DNA of 64,000 bases from Streptomyces sp. JJ36 (lineage in GTDB: Bacteria > Actinomycetota > Actinomycetes > Streptomycetales > Streptomycetaceae). The notes below the pieces were generated by a model. It was not told where the DNA came from and did no database searches. It saw nothing but the letters and a program-made list of their open reading frames with translations. Positions 19,501 through 28,099 of the stretch are shown one piece after another. Positions within the stretch are counted from its first letter, which is position 1. Each line of letters begins with the position of its first letter. The DNA lies in contig NZ_JACYHE010000007.1 in NCBI RefSeq assembly GCF_021696945.1, positions 1 through 64,000 on the forward strand, given 5' to 3'. Position numbers and translations under genes: made by a program.

Positions 19501-20191
19501 GGAGAGTCCCCAGAATCTCCATCACCGAGGGGTCGAAGCAGACCGAGGCCGCGGCCAGGACGCCCGCAAGGTCCTCGTCGCCCAGCAGCCGGCGCATCGA
19601 GGCGGCCATCGCCACCACGCTGCGGTGCTCGACCGCCACGCCCTTGGGCTTCCCGGTCGACCCCGAGGTGTAGATGACGTACGCCAGATCACCGGCCGAG
19701 CAGGCCGCCGGCGATGCCGCCGGGCGGTCCGGCACCTCGTCGAGGCGCACCCGATCGGGGGCCGCCGAGCACAGCGCCGCCGTACCGGCGTCGACGACCA
19801 CCGACGCCACCCGGGAATGCTCGATCATGTAGCGCACCCGTTCGGCCGGGTAGGCCGGGTCCACGGGCACATAGGCGCAGCCTGCCCGCAGTACTCCCAG
19901 CAGGGTTGCGACCAGCTCCCACGTCCGGCCGAGGCACACGCCGACGAGCGCCCCCGGCGCCACGCCCCGCGCTGCCAGCTCCCCGGCGATCGCCTCCGCC
20001 CGGGCCCGCAGCCGCTCGTAGTCGATGTTGACCGTCCCGTCCACGACGGCGATCCGACTCCCCTGGTGCGCCGCCCGGGCCTCGAACAGCTCCCAGACGG
20101 TCTCGTCCGGACCACCGCCCGCAGCGGGTACGCGCGCGTCCCTGCGGGCCGGGGCGCTCCCGCGGGCGGCCTCGTGGTCGGCGTGATGCAT
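16553..20191 (-). CDS. NRPS-like adenylation / carrier / PLP alpha-oxoamine synthase / SCP2-like fusion
   Basis: 1212 residues. Adenylation domain about 25-520 with YVIYTSGSTGKPKG (A3), FDPS (A4, the Asp of amino-acid activation), NVYGPTEAT, YRTGDL and LPNGKVDR. A carrier domain follows with LGFDSLDIAEL, its phosphopantetheine Ser near 580. Residues about 660-1060 form a class II-type alpha-oxoamine synthase like BioF/KBL: LFPTGFTASLGAV, VLVDEAHSFGLYG and TTLSKALGSIGG with the PLP lysine. The last 110 residues resemble an SCP2-type lipid-binding fold. I infer that a tethered acyl or aminoacyl group is condensed decarboxylatively with an amino acid to give an aminoketone. No TE or condensation domain is present. 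The ATG at 20191 is preceded by GGGGGCAGAAG. It is monocistronic; product unknown. Confidence 0.85.
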   Translation of the reverse strand: MHHADHEAARGSAPARRDARVPAAGGGPDETVWELFEARAAHQGSRIAVVDGTVNIDYERLRARAEAIAGELAARGVAPGALVGVCLGRTWELVATLLGVLRAGCAYVPVDPAYPAERVRYMIEHSRVASVVVDAGTAALCSAAPDRVRLDEVPDRPAASPAACSAGDLAYVIYTSGSTGKPKGVAVEHRSVVAMAASMRRLLGDEDLAGVLAAASVCFDPSVMEILGTLLLGGTVVLSENVLALRELPAAHRVRTAVMVPSAMRALLATGRLPGGLRCVVLGGEVLSRSLVEQLHADPCAPRVVNVYGPTEATVFVTAAEAGSGPITIGSPVPGARTYVLDESLQPVPAGTAGELALAGDQLARGYLHDDERTRQSFPALAPDGPVPEQRIYRTGDLCRWTETGELEFLGRADRQVKIRGHRIELDEIEAVLASMPGVHEAAVVATTVEGKSLLTAYAVRRQESVTASTVRSWLAGRLPRYMVPHHVMLPAAMPKLPNGKVDRLRLPAPAHHGDEVAPEGKAGGDGPAASQTGPGALPSPHEQRRSVLLAMVREEAALLIGASGPDAIRPDEPLAALGFDSLDIAELTARLSRGLATDLPASTLVEQMTPEEAVDGLPAVLGRAPGGEARGRPQGVGAADRLEVFQDQVRSGHPPAFAAKAPAWSATDRGALVRHFRGLLARSGLDPYGKVVRTGSAERGVVADPGTGEEHEALIWTTNLYLGLNRDEGVIEEARSALGRFGTGMGISAAGSGQTGLHTDFEQEFAAMVGKPAACLFPTGFTASLGAVAGIVGDQDVVVMDQLCHASLVDGARLSGARVRTFRHNDAADLRAVLTAESSPYRTTLVVLESVYSMGEGAAPLREIVSAAKESGALVLVDEAHSFGLYGVRGAGLCAAEGVTEHVDFVLTTLSKALGSIGGVVAAREEHIALLRASARSYVFQANISPADVAAALAALRRVAAGDALRARLWDTAHYMRKRFSDAGYELGTGDGLIITPFFSDGEKLHAIARGLFRRGVHAAAVTYPIVERRRGRLRFICSASHTRADVDATLQALIDADAEAAAVPTSHDDMDLREERDEESTRPDVADWADAFTTHLESVVAELPAPAPHLTVTIAPPGGQGDLVIRINEHGVTREPGSTAATPACSLRLVDDAAAAALCSRNVESLLESVIAGTCVLTGHTQPFVWLIGRLGDWQSSTCPAPASPDPHGT

Positions 20192-20245
20192 CTTCTGCCC
20201 CCGATGACTGGATATCGATTTCTAGGGATGGGCTGCGCGCATGCG

Positions 20246-20294
20246 GCGAGGGAGTCCAACGTTCGGTTGTGACCCCGGACTTGGACTCCCTCGC
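20246..20294. repeat. 14-bp perfect inverted repeat at the IS982 relic
   Basis: GCGAGGGAGTCCAA at 20246-20259 is repeated in inverted form as TTGGACTCCCTCGC at 20281-20294, 21 bases apart. The right arm lies inside the transposase relic, so the left arm may be an inverted duplicate made when the element broke. It also sits 55-100 bases upstream of the gene at 20191 and could act as an operator. Confidence 0.8.
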
Positions 20295-20424
20295 GACCGC
20301 ACTCTACGTGAAGACCGACGACCTGCTGAAGGATTCGCCGCGGTTGTCTCCGTACCGGCCGGAGGTGGGCATCGCACCCGCAGCTCAGCGATGCGGAGCT
20401 GGTGACGCTGCACGGAACCTCCTC
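20269..20424 (+). mobile_element. IS982-family transposase N-terminal relic
   Basis: From GTG at 20269 the frame reads DLDSLATALYVKTDDLL and SPYRPEVGIAP, the conserved N-terminus of IS982-type transposases. At about 20372 an extra base shifts the frame; the continuation QLSDAELVTL is readable in the next frame up to about 20411. Homology then stops. Only some 45 residues of about 300 remain, so it cannot be active. It marks the left side of the DISARM island. Confidence 0.8.
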
Positions 20425-20657
20425 ACCGACCTCATCGTCGAGCAAACGTGCGATTCGAGCCCCCTCGCTCTGTGAGGTTGCCGAACGCCGCCCCCGGCGC
20501 CGACCGCAGTGCCTCACGGTGATCACTCCCACGGTCCCATCCGGGGCGAGGCCCGGTTCATCGGTGAACTGCGGATCTCTGTTCGCCGGACAGCTACTGT
20601 CTGAGATGCTGAGATACACCCGTTGCCACATTGGACGGACAGATAGGGAGTACGTGC
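20425..20657. other. Upstream region of the DISARM operon
   Basis: About 230 non-coding bases less GC-rich than core DNA. CTGAGAT occurs twice (20601-20607, 20609-20615) close to the start of drmD. I could not settle on one promoter. This is where expression of the whole five-gene system must be set. Confidence 0.4.
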
Positions 20658-23600
20658 GTGCCGCGCGTCACAGAACAGAGTGCCGACAGGCGAACGGCTT
20701 CCCGTGCCAATGAGCGGGCCGCGACTCCCGAAGCGGGGCAGCTGGTCCGGGTCCGAGGGCAGCTCTGGGTAGTAAGTCAGGTCTCCCCGGCGTCCGACGG
20801 CAGCGGGTCGACACTGGTAGAGCTGCAGAGCGTGCTTGGTCGCTACGGGGAGTCGCTCTCGGTGATCTGGGAGGTCGAGCCCCGCCGCGAGGTGCTGCCG
20901 CAGAGTTCGCTGCCGCAGGTGGGGCCGGGAACCTTCGACTCCCCGCAGCGGTTGGCGGCGTTCCTGGACGCAGTTCGCTGGTCGGCGGTGACGTCAGCGA
21001 AGACCAAGATGCTCCAGGCGCCCTTCCGCTCCGGTGTGGCAGTGGAGAACTACCAGCTTGAGCCGGTGGCCCGTGCCGTCGACGCTCCCCGCGTGAACCT
21101 GCTGCTCGCGGACGATGTCGGTCTGGGCAAGACCGTGGAGGCGGGGCTGGTGGCGCAGGAGCTGCTGCTGCGCCATCGGGCGCGGCGCGTGCTCATCGTC
21201 TGCCCGGCGGGACTCACGCTGAAGTGGCGCGACGAGATGGCTGAGAAGTTCGGCCTTGACTTCACGATCGTTGACTCCGCACAGGTGACGCGGCTCCGCA
21301 GGACGCACGGCAGCGGCGCGAACCCGTTCGAGGTGTACCCGCTGGCCATCGTCAGCCTCCCCTGGCTGCGCGGGGCGAAGGCGCAGCGGCTGCTGGACGA
21401 GGTGCTGCCCCCGGACGGTCCGACCTACCCCCGAGCTTTCGACCTGCTGATCCTGGACGAGTCCCATCACGTGGCTCCCGCCGCACCGAAGCAGTTCTAC
21501 GCGGTGGACTCTCAGCAGACCCGGCTGATCCGCAGGCTCGCCCCGCACTTCGAGCACCGGCTGTTTCTGTCCGCGACCCCGCACAACGGCTACCAGGCGT
21601 CGTTCACCGCGCTGTTGGAGTTGATCGACAACCAGCGCTTCGCCCGCGGTATGGACCCTGACGAGAAGGCCCAGGAGGAGGTGGTGGTCCGGCGCCTGAA
21701 GGACGACATCGTCGACATTATCGACGGCGAACCCGTGCGCCGCTTCCCCAAGCGGAAGACCATCCCCCTACCCGTGGAGTATCCGGCCAGCGAACGCGAG
21801 GTCCACGCGCTGCTGACCGAGTACGCGGCGCTGCGACGCAAGCGCATCGCCCCCGCACGACGCGGTGGCCGCAAGGCGGCCAACCTGGTGACTCTGCTGC
21901 TGAAGAAGCGCCTGTTCTCTTCCCCTCGGGCGTTCAAGAACACAGTTACGGCCTATCTGGAGTCCGCACGGGAACAGGCGGCACGGGCGGAGGAGGCCGC
22001 CCCGGCCGAGGTTCCCCTCTGGCTGGAGGAATTCCAGGAGGACATCGCGGACTTCGACGACGACCAGCTGGCGGAGGCAGAGGACGACGCCCTCAACCGG
22101 GCGAGCCGAATCCAGCCGGCCGGAGCGCCGGATGAGCTCGCGCTCCTGGAACGCATGGCCGAGTGGGGTATCGCGCACGACGCCAACCCAGACGCGAAGG
22201 CGCGCGAGCTGATCACGTTTCTCAAGGCCGTGTGCCGGACCTCGGACGGCAGGTTCTGGACCAACGAGCGGGTCATCGTCTTCACCGAGTACCGGGACAC
22301 CCAGGACTGGCTGGTGCAGATACTCACCCAGGAGGGGCTGGCGGGCGACCGGCTCGCCACCCTGCACGGCGGAATGAGCCCGCAGGAGCGAGAGGACCTC
22401 CGCCTGGCCTTCCAGACCGATCCGGCGGAGGAACGACTGGGAGTACCCGCGGCGAAGGTGCGCATTCTGCTGGCCACCGACGCGGCCAGCGAGGGCATCG
22501 ACTTGCAGGCGCACTGCCATCGTCTGATCAACTTCGATATCCCCTTCAACCCCAACAAGCTGGAGCAGCGGATCGGACGTATCGACCGCTACGGGCAGCG
22601 CCACGCACCGGAAATCTGCCACTTCGTGGGCGTCGGCTGGGAGAAGTCGACCGACACCTACGAGGCCGACCTGGAGTTCCTCTCCCGCATCGCCCGCAAG
22701 GTCGGGCAGATGGAGGAAGACCTCGGCTCGGTGAACGCCGTCCTCGCCGACGCGGTCCAGCGCCGACTCGTCGGCGACATCAGCGACTACGACGTGGAGC
22801 GTGCTTCAGTCCCGACCGACCGGCGACGGCGCAGCGGCGGCAAGGTGCCCGCCGAGCGGAAGGTCACCGAGCAAGTCCGGCGGCTGCGGCGGGAACTGGA
22901 CGAGACCAGGAAGGCCCTGGGCCTCATCCCCGAGTCGGTCGAGCGCGTGGTGTCCACGGCCCTGGCTCTCGATGGTCAGCAGCCACTGCGTCCGGCAGAG
23001 GGCGACTTGCTGCACGACGGTGAGCTCTTCGACGTTGGCACGCTGACCGATACCTGGGTCCACACGGTCAAGGACCTGGCCGACCCGGTGACCGGCGCCC
23101 TGCGTCCCATCACCTTCGATCCCGAGCAGGCACGGGGCCGCCGCGGCGTGGTGCTCGCCCACCTGGCGCACCCGTTGGTGGCACAGTCCACCCGGCTGCT
23201 GAAGAAGGCGATCTGGAGCAGTGCCGGCACCAGTGCGGGCTCTTCGGACCTTCACCGGGTGACGGCGGTCGTCAGTGACGACCCGGCCCTGGAGTCCGTA
23301 CTCGTCGGCGCCTTCGCGCAGTACGTGCTCATCGGCGGGGACGGCGTACGACTGCACGAAGAGGTCCTTCACGCCGGCGGATGGGTCCGTGACACCGCCC
23401 GCCCCTTCGTACGCCTGGAAAACCTCAGCACGCTCGAATCCGTTCTGAGTCGCGCCCTCGCCGATGGCACCGAGGCCGCCCCCTCCGTACGCGAACGCCT
23501 CGTCGGCAACTGGCCCAAGGTCAGCGAGGGACTGTTGTCCGCGCTGGAATGGCGCAAGCGAAACCGACTGAGCACTCTGGAACGTGAGCTGCGGGAGCGG

Positions 23601-23897
23601 CGCGAGTCCGAGCAAGGACGGATCACCGCCAACCTCGACCAGTTCGCCGCGTCCCTACGCGCGGCGCTCGCCGAAGAAGAAGGAGACACGCTCTTCTCCA
23701 CCACCGAACTCAAGGTGGCCCGCGAGCTGAAGCAGTGGCAGGAGGACCGGAAGGCGTGGGAGACCCGCCTCACACAGCTGGGCGCCGAGCGTGACCAGGA
23801 GCTGGCACACGTCGCCCGCCGGTACCAGAACATGCAGGACTACCTCTTCCCCGTCGCCGTCGTGTTCGTCATCCCGAAGCGGGAGGCCATCCGTTGA
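20658..23897 (+). CDS. drmD: DISARM SNF2-like helicase DrmD
   Basis: 1079 residues. SF2/SNF2 ATPase that defines class 1 DISARM. Walker A lies in LADDVGLGKTVEAG near residue 150-160, the DEAH-type box is LDESHH near 265, SATPHNGY is motif III near 304, and the C-terminal lobe carries ATDAASEGIDLQAHCHRLIN and RIGRIDRYGQ near 606-650. A charged coiled C-terminal region follows. GTG at 20658 has AGGGAG seven bases upstream; a TTG at 20631 is a weaker option. Its stop overlaps the drmMI start by four bases (TTGA), so translation is coupled. Confidence 0.92.
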   Translation: MPRVTEQSADRRTASRANERAATPEAGQLVRVRGQLWVVSQVSPASDGSGSTLVELQSVLGRYGESLSVIWEVEPRREVLPQSSLPQVGPGTFDSPQRLAAFLDAVRWSAVTSAKTKMLQAPFRSGVAVENYQLEPVARAVDAPRVNLLLADDVGLGKTVEAGLVAQELLLRHRARRVLIVCPAGLTLKWRDEMAEKFGLDFTIVDSAQVTRLRRTHGSGANPFEVYPLAIVSLPWLRGAKAQRLLDEVLPPDGPTYPRAFDLLILDESHHVAPAAPKQFYAVDSQQTRLIRRLAPHFEHRLFLSATPHNGYQASFTALLELIDNQRFARGMDPDEKAQEEVVVRRLKDDIVDIIDGEPVRRFPKRKTIPLPVEYPASEREVHALLTEYAALRRKRIAPARRGGRKAANLVTLLLKKRLFSSPRAFKNTVTAYLESAREQAARAEEAAPAEVPLWLEEFQEDIADFDDDQLAEAEDDALNRASRIQPAGAPDELALLERMAEWGIAHDANPDAKARELITFLKAVCRTSDGRFWTNERVIVFTEYRDTQDWLVQILTQEGLAGDRLATLHGGMSPQEREDLRLAFQTDPAEERLGVPAAKVRILLATDAASEGIDLQAHCHRLINFDIPFNPNKLEQRIGRIDRYGQRHAPEICHFVGVGWEKSTDTYEADLEFLSRIARKVGQMEEDLGSVNAVLADAVQRRLVGDISDYDVERASVPTDRRRRSGGKVPAERKVTEQVRRLRRELDETRKALGLIPESVERVVSTALALDGQQPLRPAEGDLLHDGELFDVGTLTDTWVHTVKDLADPVTGALRPITFDPEQARGRRGVVLAHLAHPLVAQSTRLLKKAIWSSAGTSAGSSDLHRVTAVVSDDPALESVLVGAFAQYVLIGGDGVRLHEEVLHAGGWVRDTARPFVRLENLSTLESVLSRALADGTEAAPSVRERLVGNWPKVSEGLLSALEWRKRNRLSTLERELRERRESEQGRITANLDQFAASLRAALAEEEGDTLFSTTELKVARELKQWQEDRKAWETRLTQLGAERDQELAHVARRYQNMQDYLFPVAVVFVIPKREAIR

Positions 23898-26800
23898 GCA
23901 CCAGCAGCAAGCCGCGCGGCAGGCGTCCGGTACAGCGCAAGGGGCCGCCGCCAGTCGACCCTCGACGGCACCACCTGAGCTGGCTCGAACTGGTCGACGT
24001 CTCCGGGCCGTTCCTTACTCTGCCCGTGCTACTAGAACACTGGGATCCGGGCCTCGACGCCCTGGAACGCCCAGCACGGCAGTCCCTGCGTGATGCCCAC
24101 GAACAGTGGCAGCAGGCCGGAGCCCCCGGGCAAGGCGAGTGGATCACCTTCGTACTGCGGGAACTGCTGGAATGGCAGGACGCCCTGCGCATCGCCGACG
24201 GCGACGACCCCTTCGCCACGGACAACGCGGAACTGGACAAGCTGGCACTGGACGTCCCCCAGCACGAAACCCAGATCCGCCCCGACTTCGCACTGATCGA
24301 GCCCGGCACCAACAAGGCGGCGCTCCTCGGCCTGACCCTGCCCAACGGCACCGACCCCACCCGGCGCCTCAAGGGCTCGGCCTGGTCGGCGACTCCCGTG
24401 GACCGCCTCGCCCAGCTCTGCCGACACCACGGCGTGGAACTCGGCCTTGCCACCGACGGCCGCTGGTGGTCCCTGACCTGGGCCCCACGCCAGGGCGTCA
24501 CCAGCACGGCCGTCTTCGACGCGATGAGCTGGCCCGAGCAGGCCGACCGCGACGTCGTACGAGCGTTCCGTTCCCTGCTGCGCCGAAGCCGCTTTTTCTC
24601 CGTCCCCGAGGACGAGCGACTCCCCGCCCTCATGGCCAAGAGCCTCAGGAAGGGCGCCGACCTCACCGAGGGGCTGGGACGACAGGTCCGCCAGGCCGTC
24701 GAGATGCTCGTTGACGCGATCGGCCGTGCCAACCCCGCCATCGATGCCCAGGACGCCTACCGCGGCGCCGTCGCGGTCATGATGCGCATCGTCTTCCTCT
24801 TCTACGCGGAGGAACGGGAGCTCCTTCCCGCGAGCAACCCGATATACGCCCTCTCCTACTCCGCCAGCGGATTGCGCAAGGAGCTCAAGGACCAGGCCGA
24901 CCAGACCAGCGAGATCGAACTCGGGCACAGCAGCGCCGCCTGGCACCGCCTGATCGCCCTGTTCCACGCCGTCTACGGAGGCATCGACCACCCGGAACTG
25001 CCCCTCCCCTCCTACGACGGCTCGCTCTTCTCCCCGGACGCCTACTCGTGGCTGGACGAGCTGAGCATCGACGACCGCACGGTGCTCCACATGCTCACCG
25101 CTGTCCAGGTCGTCGAACTGGGCACCGGCGCGAACAAGGAACTGCGACAGCTCAGCTTCCGCACCCTCGACGTCGAGCAGATCGGCTACGTCTACGAGGG
25201 CCTGCTCGCCTACGAGGGCACCAGAGCCACCGAAACCGTCCTCGGCCTGAGAGGAAAGGCTGGAGACGAAGACGAGGTGGGGCTATCCGAGCTCGATGAG
25301 CTCGCACGGCCCTTCGGCACGGGCGAATCGCGGGATACCGAGGGCCTGGCCGAGAAGCTCGCCGAGACCTACAAGGACTCCGGCATTGGCTCCGCCAGAG
25401 CCATCGCAGCACGCCTGAAGAAGCCCTTCAGCTCCGAGAAGGACCGCGAGGAATTCGTACGCCGGCTGCTCGGCGTCACGAACGGAGACCGGGAACTCGT
25501 AGAGCGGCTGCTGCCCTACGCCGGACTGATCCGCGACGACCTTCGCGGTGACCCAGTGGTCATCCTCAGCGGCATGGTCTACGTCACCGACTCCGAACAG
25601 CGGAAGAAGACTGGTACCCACTACACCCCGAGGGACCTGGCGGAGACCGTTGTCGAAGGCGCCCTGGAACCCCTGGTCTTCTCTCCCGGGCCGTTGCAGA
25701 CGGCGAATCGTGACGAGTGGAAGCCGCTCGGCAGCGAGCAGCTTCTCGGCCTGAAGGTCGCGGACATCGCCATGGGCTCCGGTGCCTTCCTCGTCGGGGC
25801 CTGCCGCTACCTCGCCGAGCGCTTGGTCAAGGCGTGGGCAGAGGAGGGGGAGCCAGACGCGATCGACTTCCTGAGCGGTGAGCTGATCGCGGACGCCTCC
25901 GTGGAGACCGATGTAGCCCCGATCGTCGTCCGCGCCCGCCGGCTCGTCATCGAGCACTGCCTCTACGGAGCCGACATCAACCCCATGGCCGTGGAGATGG
26001 CCAAGCTGTCCCTCTGGCTCGTCTCCATGGACCCCCAGCGTCCCTTCACCTTCCTGGACGACCGCCTCGTCGCCGGCGACTCCCTGCTCGGTATCACGTC
26101 CTATGAGCAGCTCACGTCCATGAACATGAACCCTGAGGGGGCTGGCGAGGCGAGCGGAGACCTGTACGTCTGGGCGACGGGCGTCGCAGACCTTATGACT
26201 GAGGTCGTGAACATGCGACAACAGCTGGTCGAGATGGACGGTAAGGACCTCGAGGAACTGGGCAAGAAAAGGGAGATTCTCGCCAAGGTGCGAGAGAAGA
26301 CCGCCCAAGCTGCTCTCTTTGCAGACCTTGTGACCGGGGCCGCGCTGGCGGCTCACGTCAAGGACGAGGGCATCCCCTACTACAAGTACCAGGAGCGGGA
26401 AGAAGCTAAGGAACGGAGCACGGAGCACCGCCTACTCGAAGCAGTCGAAGTCGCGACGGCAGTGGCTGAGGATGGTGCCGGACCTGGCAGCGCCACGTGG
26501 GAACGTGCACGGGAACTTGCCAATGCCTGGCTCGCGGTGGATCTACCCGAAGGTGCGCTGTGCCGTGAGCCGCTCCATTGGCCGCTCGTCTTCCCCGAGG
26601 TATTCGAAAAGGGAGGGTTTGATGCTGTAATCGGAAATCCACCCTTCCTGGGCGGGAAGAAGCTTACCGGGGCTCTTGGCACGGCATATCGTGAGTACTT
26701 GGTAGGGTCCATCGCGCGTGGAGTGCGCGGTCATGCCGATCTGGTTGCCTACATGGTTCTGCGAGCGCATGAAATACTCAACAGTGACGGGCAGGCAGGC

Positions 26801-28099
26801 CTCATCGCCACGAACACGCTGGCGCAAGGAGACACGGCGGAAGTTGGGCTAGATAGCCTGAATAAATCTGGGGTTGTGATCCGCCAAGCCGTCAAGAGTG
26901 AGCCTTGGCCTTCAGCATCAGCAACCTTGGAGTACTGTGCGATCTGGACTAGTCGAGAGGCGCTTGGAGTATCGGCGGAGTCTGTGCTGGACGGGCTCGT
27001 TGTTTCCGGGATCACGCCAAGGCTCGATGCGAAGTCGAGGGTCTCGGGGCCTGCTGAGCGCCTTGCCGTGAACCTCGATATTTCCTTCATTGGGTCTTAT
27101 GTTCTCGGTATGGGATTCACCTTGTCTCAGCGGGAAGCTCGCGACCTCATCGAGGAGGATGCGAGAAATGCTGAAGTTATTTTCCCGTATGTTAACGGCA
27201 AGGATTTGAATCAGCGCCCTGATAGCTCAGCAAGTCGGTGGGTCATCAACTTCCATGACTGGCCTCGTGAGAGATCTGAGCAGTACTCAGTTGTGTGGTC
27301 CATTATTGAGAAAAAGGTGCGACCGGAAAGGCGGCGCAAGAAGCCGGACGGAAGCTATGTGCTGCGCAATCCTCTCCCTGAGCGCTTCTGGCAGTACGCT
27401 GACAAGCGACCTGCCCTGGTGGCTGCTATCGCTGACCTTGACCGCGTTCTTGTGATGGCCCAGGTGAGTAAGACGGTTATGCCCGTTCTCGTCCCTACTG
27501 GCCAGGTATTCTCTCATAAGGTAGTGATCTTTGCTTCGGATGACCCGGGGATGTTGGCTGTTCTTTCTGCTGCTCCCCACTACTGGTGGGCGATTAATCG
27601 TAGTGCGACAATGAAGGCTGACCTCAGCTACAGTCCTTCTGATGTGTTCTATTCATTCCCTTTTCCGCCATTCACGGCAGAGCTTCGTGGCCTCGGTGCT
27701 CGGCTTGACACCGAGCGGCGGGAGATGATGCTCGCCCGTGATGTGGGACTGACCGACACCTACAACCTGGTGCACTCTCCGGCCAACGGTGACGGCGATA
27801 TCTTCAACCTCCGCGAGATCCATCGGTTGATCGATGAGGCCGCCTTCCGCGCTTACGGCTGGGACGATCTGCTCTCAGCCGGGCTGGGGCATGGTCACCA
27901 CGAGACGCGCCAGGGCACGCGGTACACCATCGCTCCGGCCGTCCAACTGGAAGTTCTTGACCGCTTGCTGGAGGAGAATCACCAGCGGTACGCCGCCGAG
28001 AAGGCGGCCGGGCTGCATGAGAAGGGCGCCGGGAGGAAGGCGAAGAAGCGGGTGGCCAAGCCCGCTCCGCAGGGGGAGGGGCTGTTCGATGTCGAATGA
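23894..28099 (+). CDS. drmMI: DISARM adenine-specific DNA methyltransferase DrmMI
   Basis: 1401 residues, Eco57I-like N6-adenine methylase. The SAM motif I is ADIAMGSGAFLVG near residue 622 and the catalytic motif IV is VIGNPPFLGG near 912. An N-terminal region of about 550 residues precedes the methylase core (GTHYTPRDLAE). The C-terminal third should be the target-recognition domain. There the DNA changes: around 27121-27300 GC is about 50-53% by count, with many A/T-ending codons, against roughly 65-70% before and after. The start TTG at 23894 has GGGAGG upstream. It methylates self DNA to protect it; the recognised sequence cannot be read from the protein. Confidence 0.92.
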   Translation: MSTSSKPRGRRPVQRKGPPPVDPRRHHLSWLELVDVSGPFLTLPVLLEHWDPGLDALERPARQSLRDAHEQWQQAGAPGQGEWITFVLRELLEWQDALRIADGDDPFATDNAELDKLALDVPQHETQIRPDFALIEPGTNKAALLGLTLPNGTDPTRRLKGSAWSATPVDRLAQLCRHHGVELGLATDGRWWSLTWAPRQGVTSTAVFDAMSWPEQADRDVVRAFRSLLRRSRFFSVPEDERLPALMAKSLRKGADLTEGLGRQVRQAVEMLVDAIGRANPAIDAQDAYRGAVAVMMRIVFLFYAEERELLPASNPIYALSYSASGLRKELKDQADQTSEIELGHSSAAWHRLIALFHAVYGGIDHPELPLPSYDGSLFSPDAYSWLDELSIDDRTVLHMLTAVQVVELGTGANKELRQLSFRTLDVEQIGYVYEGLLAYEGTRATETVLGLRGKAGDEDEVGLSELDELARPFGTGESRDTEGLAEKLAETYKDSGIGSARAIAARLKKPFSSEKDREEFVRRLLGVTNGDRELVERLLPYAGLIRDDLRGDPVVILSGMVYVTDSEQRKKTGTHYTPRDLAETVVEGALEPLVFSPGPLQTANRDEWKPLGSEQLLGLKVADIAMGSGAFLVGACRYLAERLVKAWAEEGEPDAIDFLSGELIADASVETDVAPIVVRARRLVIEHCLYGADINPMAVEMAKLSLWLVSMDPQRPFTFLDDRLVAGDSLLGITSYEQLTSMNMNPEGAGEASGDLYVWATGVADLMTEVVNMRQQLVEMDGKDLEELGKKREILAKVREKTAQAALFADLVTGAALAAHVKDEGIPYYKYQEREEAKERSTEHRLLEAVEVATAVAEDGAGPGSATWERARELANAWLAVDLPEGALCREPLHWPLVFPEVFEKGGFDAVIGNPPFLGGKKLTGALGTAYREYLVGSIARGVRGHADLVAYMVLRAHEILNSDGQAGLIATNTLAQGDTAEVGLDSLNKSGVVIRQAVKSEPWPSASATLEYCAIWTSREALGVSAESVLDGLVVSGITPRLDAKSRVSGPAERLAVNLDISFIGSYVLGMGFTLSQREARDLIEEDARNAEVIFPYVNGKDLNQRPDSSASRWVINFHDWPRERSEQYSVVWSIIEKKVRPERRRKKPDGSYVLRNPLPERFWQYADKRPALVAAIADLDRVLVMAQVSKTVMPVLVPTGQVFSHKVVIFASDDPGMLAVLSAAPHYWWAINRSATMKADLSYSPSDVFYSFPFPPFTAELRGLGARLDTERREMMLARDVGLTDTYNLVHSPANGDGDIFNLREIHRLIDEAAFRAYGWDDLLSAGLGHGHHETRQGTRYTIAPAVQLEVLDRLLEENHQRYAAEKAAGLHEKGAGRKAKKRVAKPAPQGEGLFDVE

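Noticed and set aside
18056..20272. Plus-strand frame of more than 700 codons opposite the adenylation domain
   Set aside because: Shadow of the NRPS-like gene; composition rich in Arg, Gly, His and Gln with no recognisable fold.
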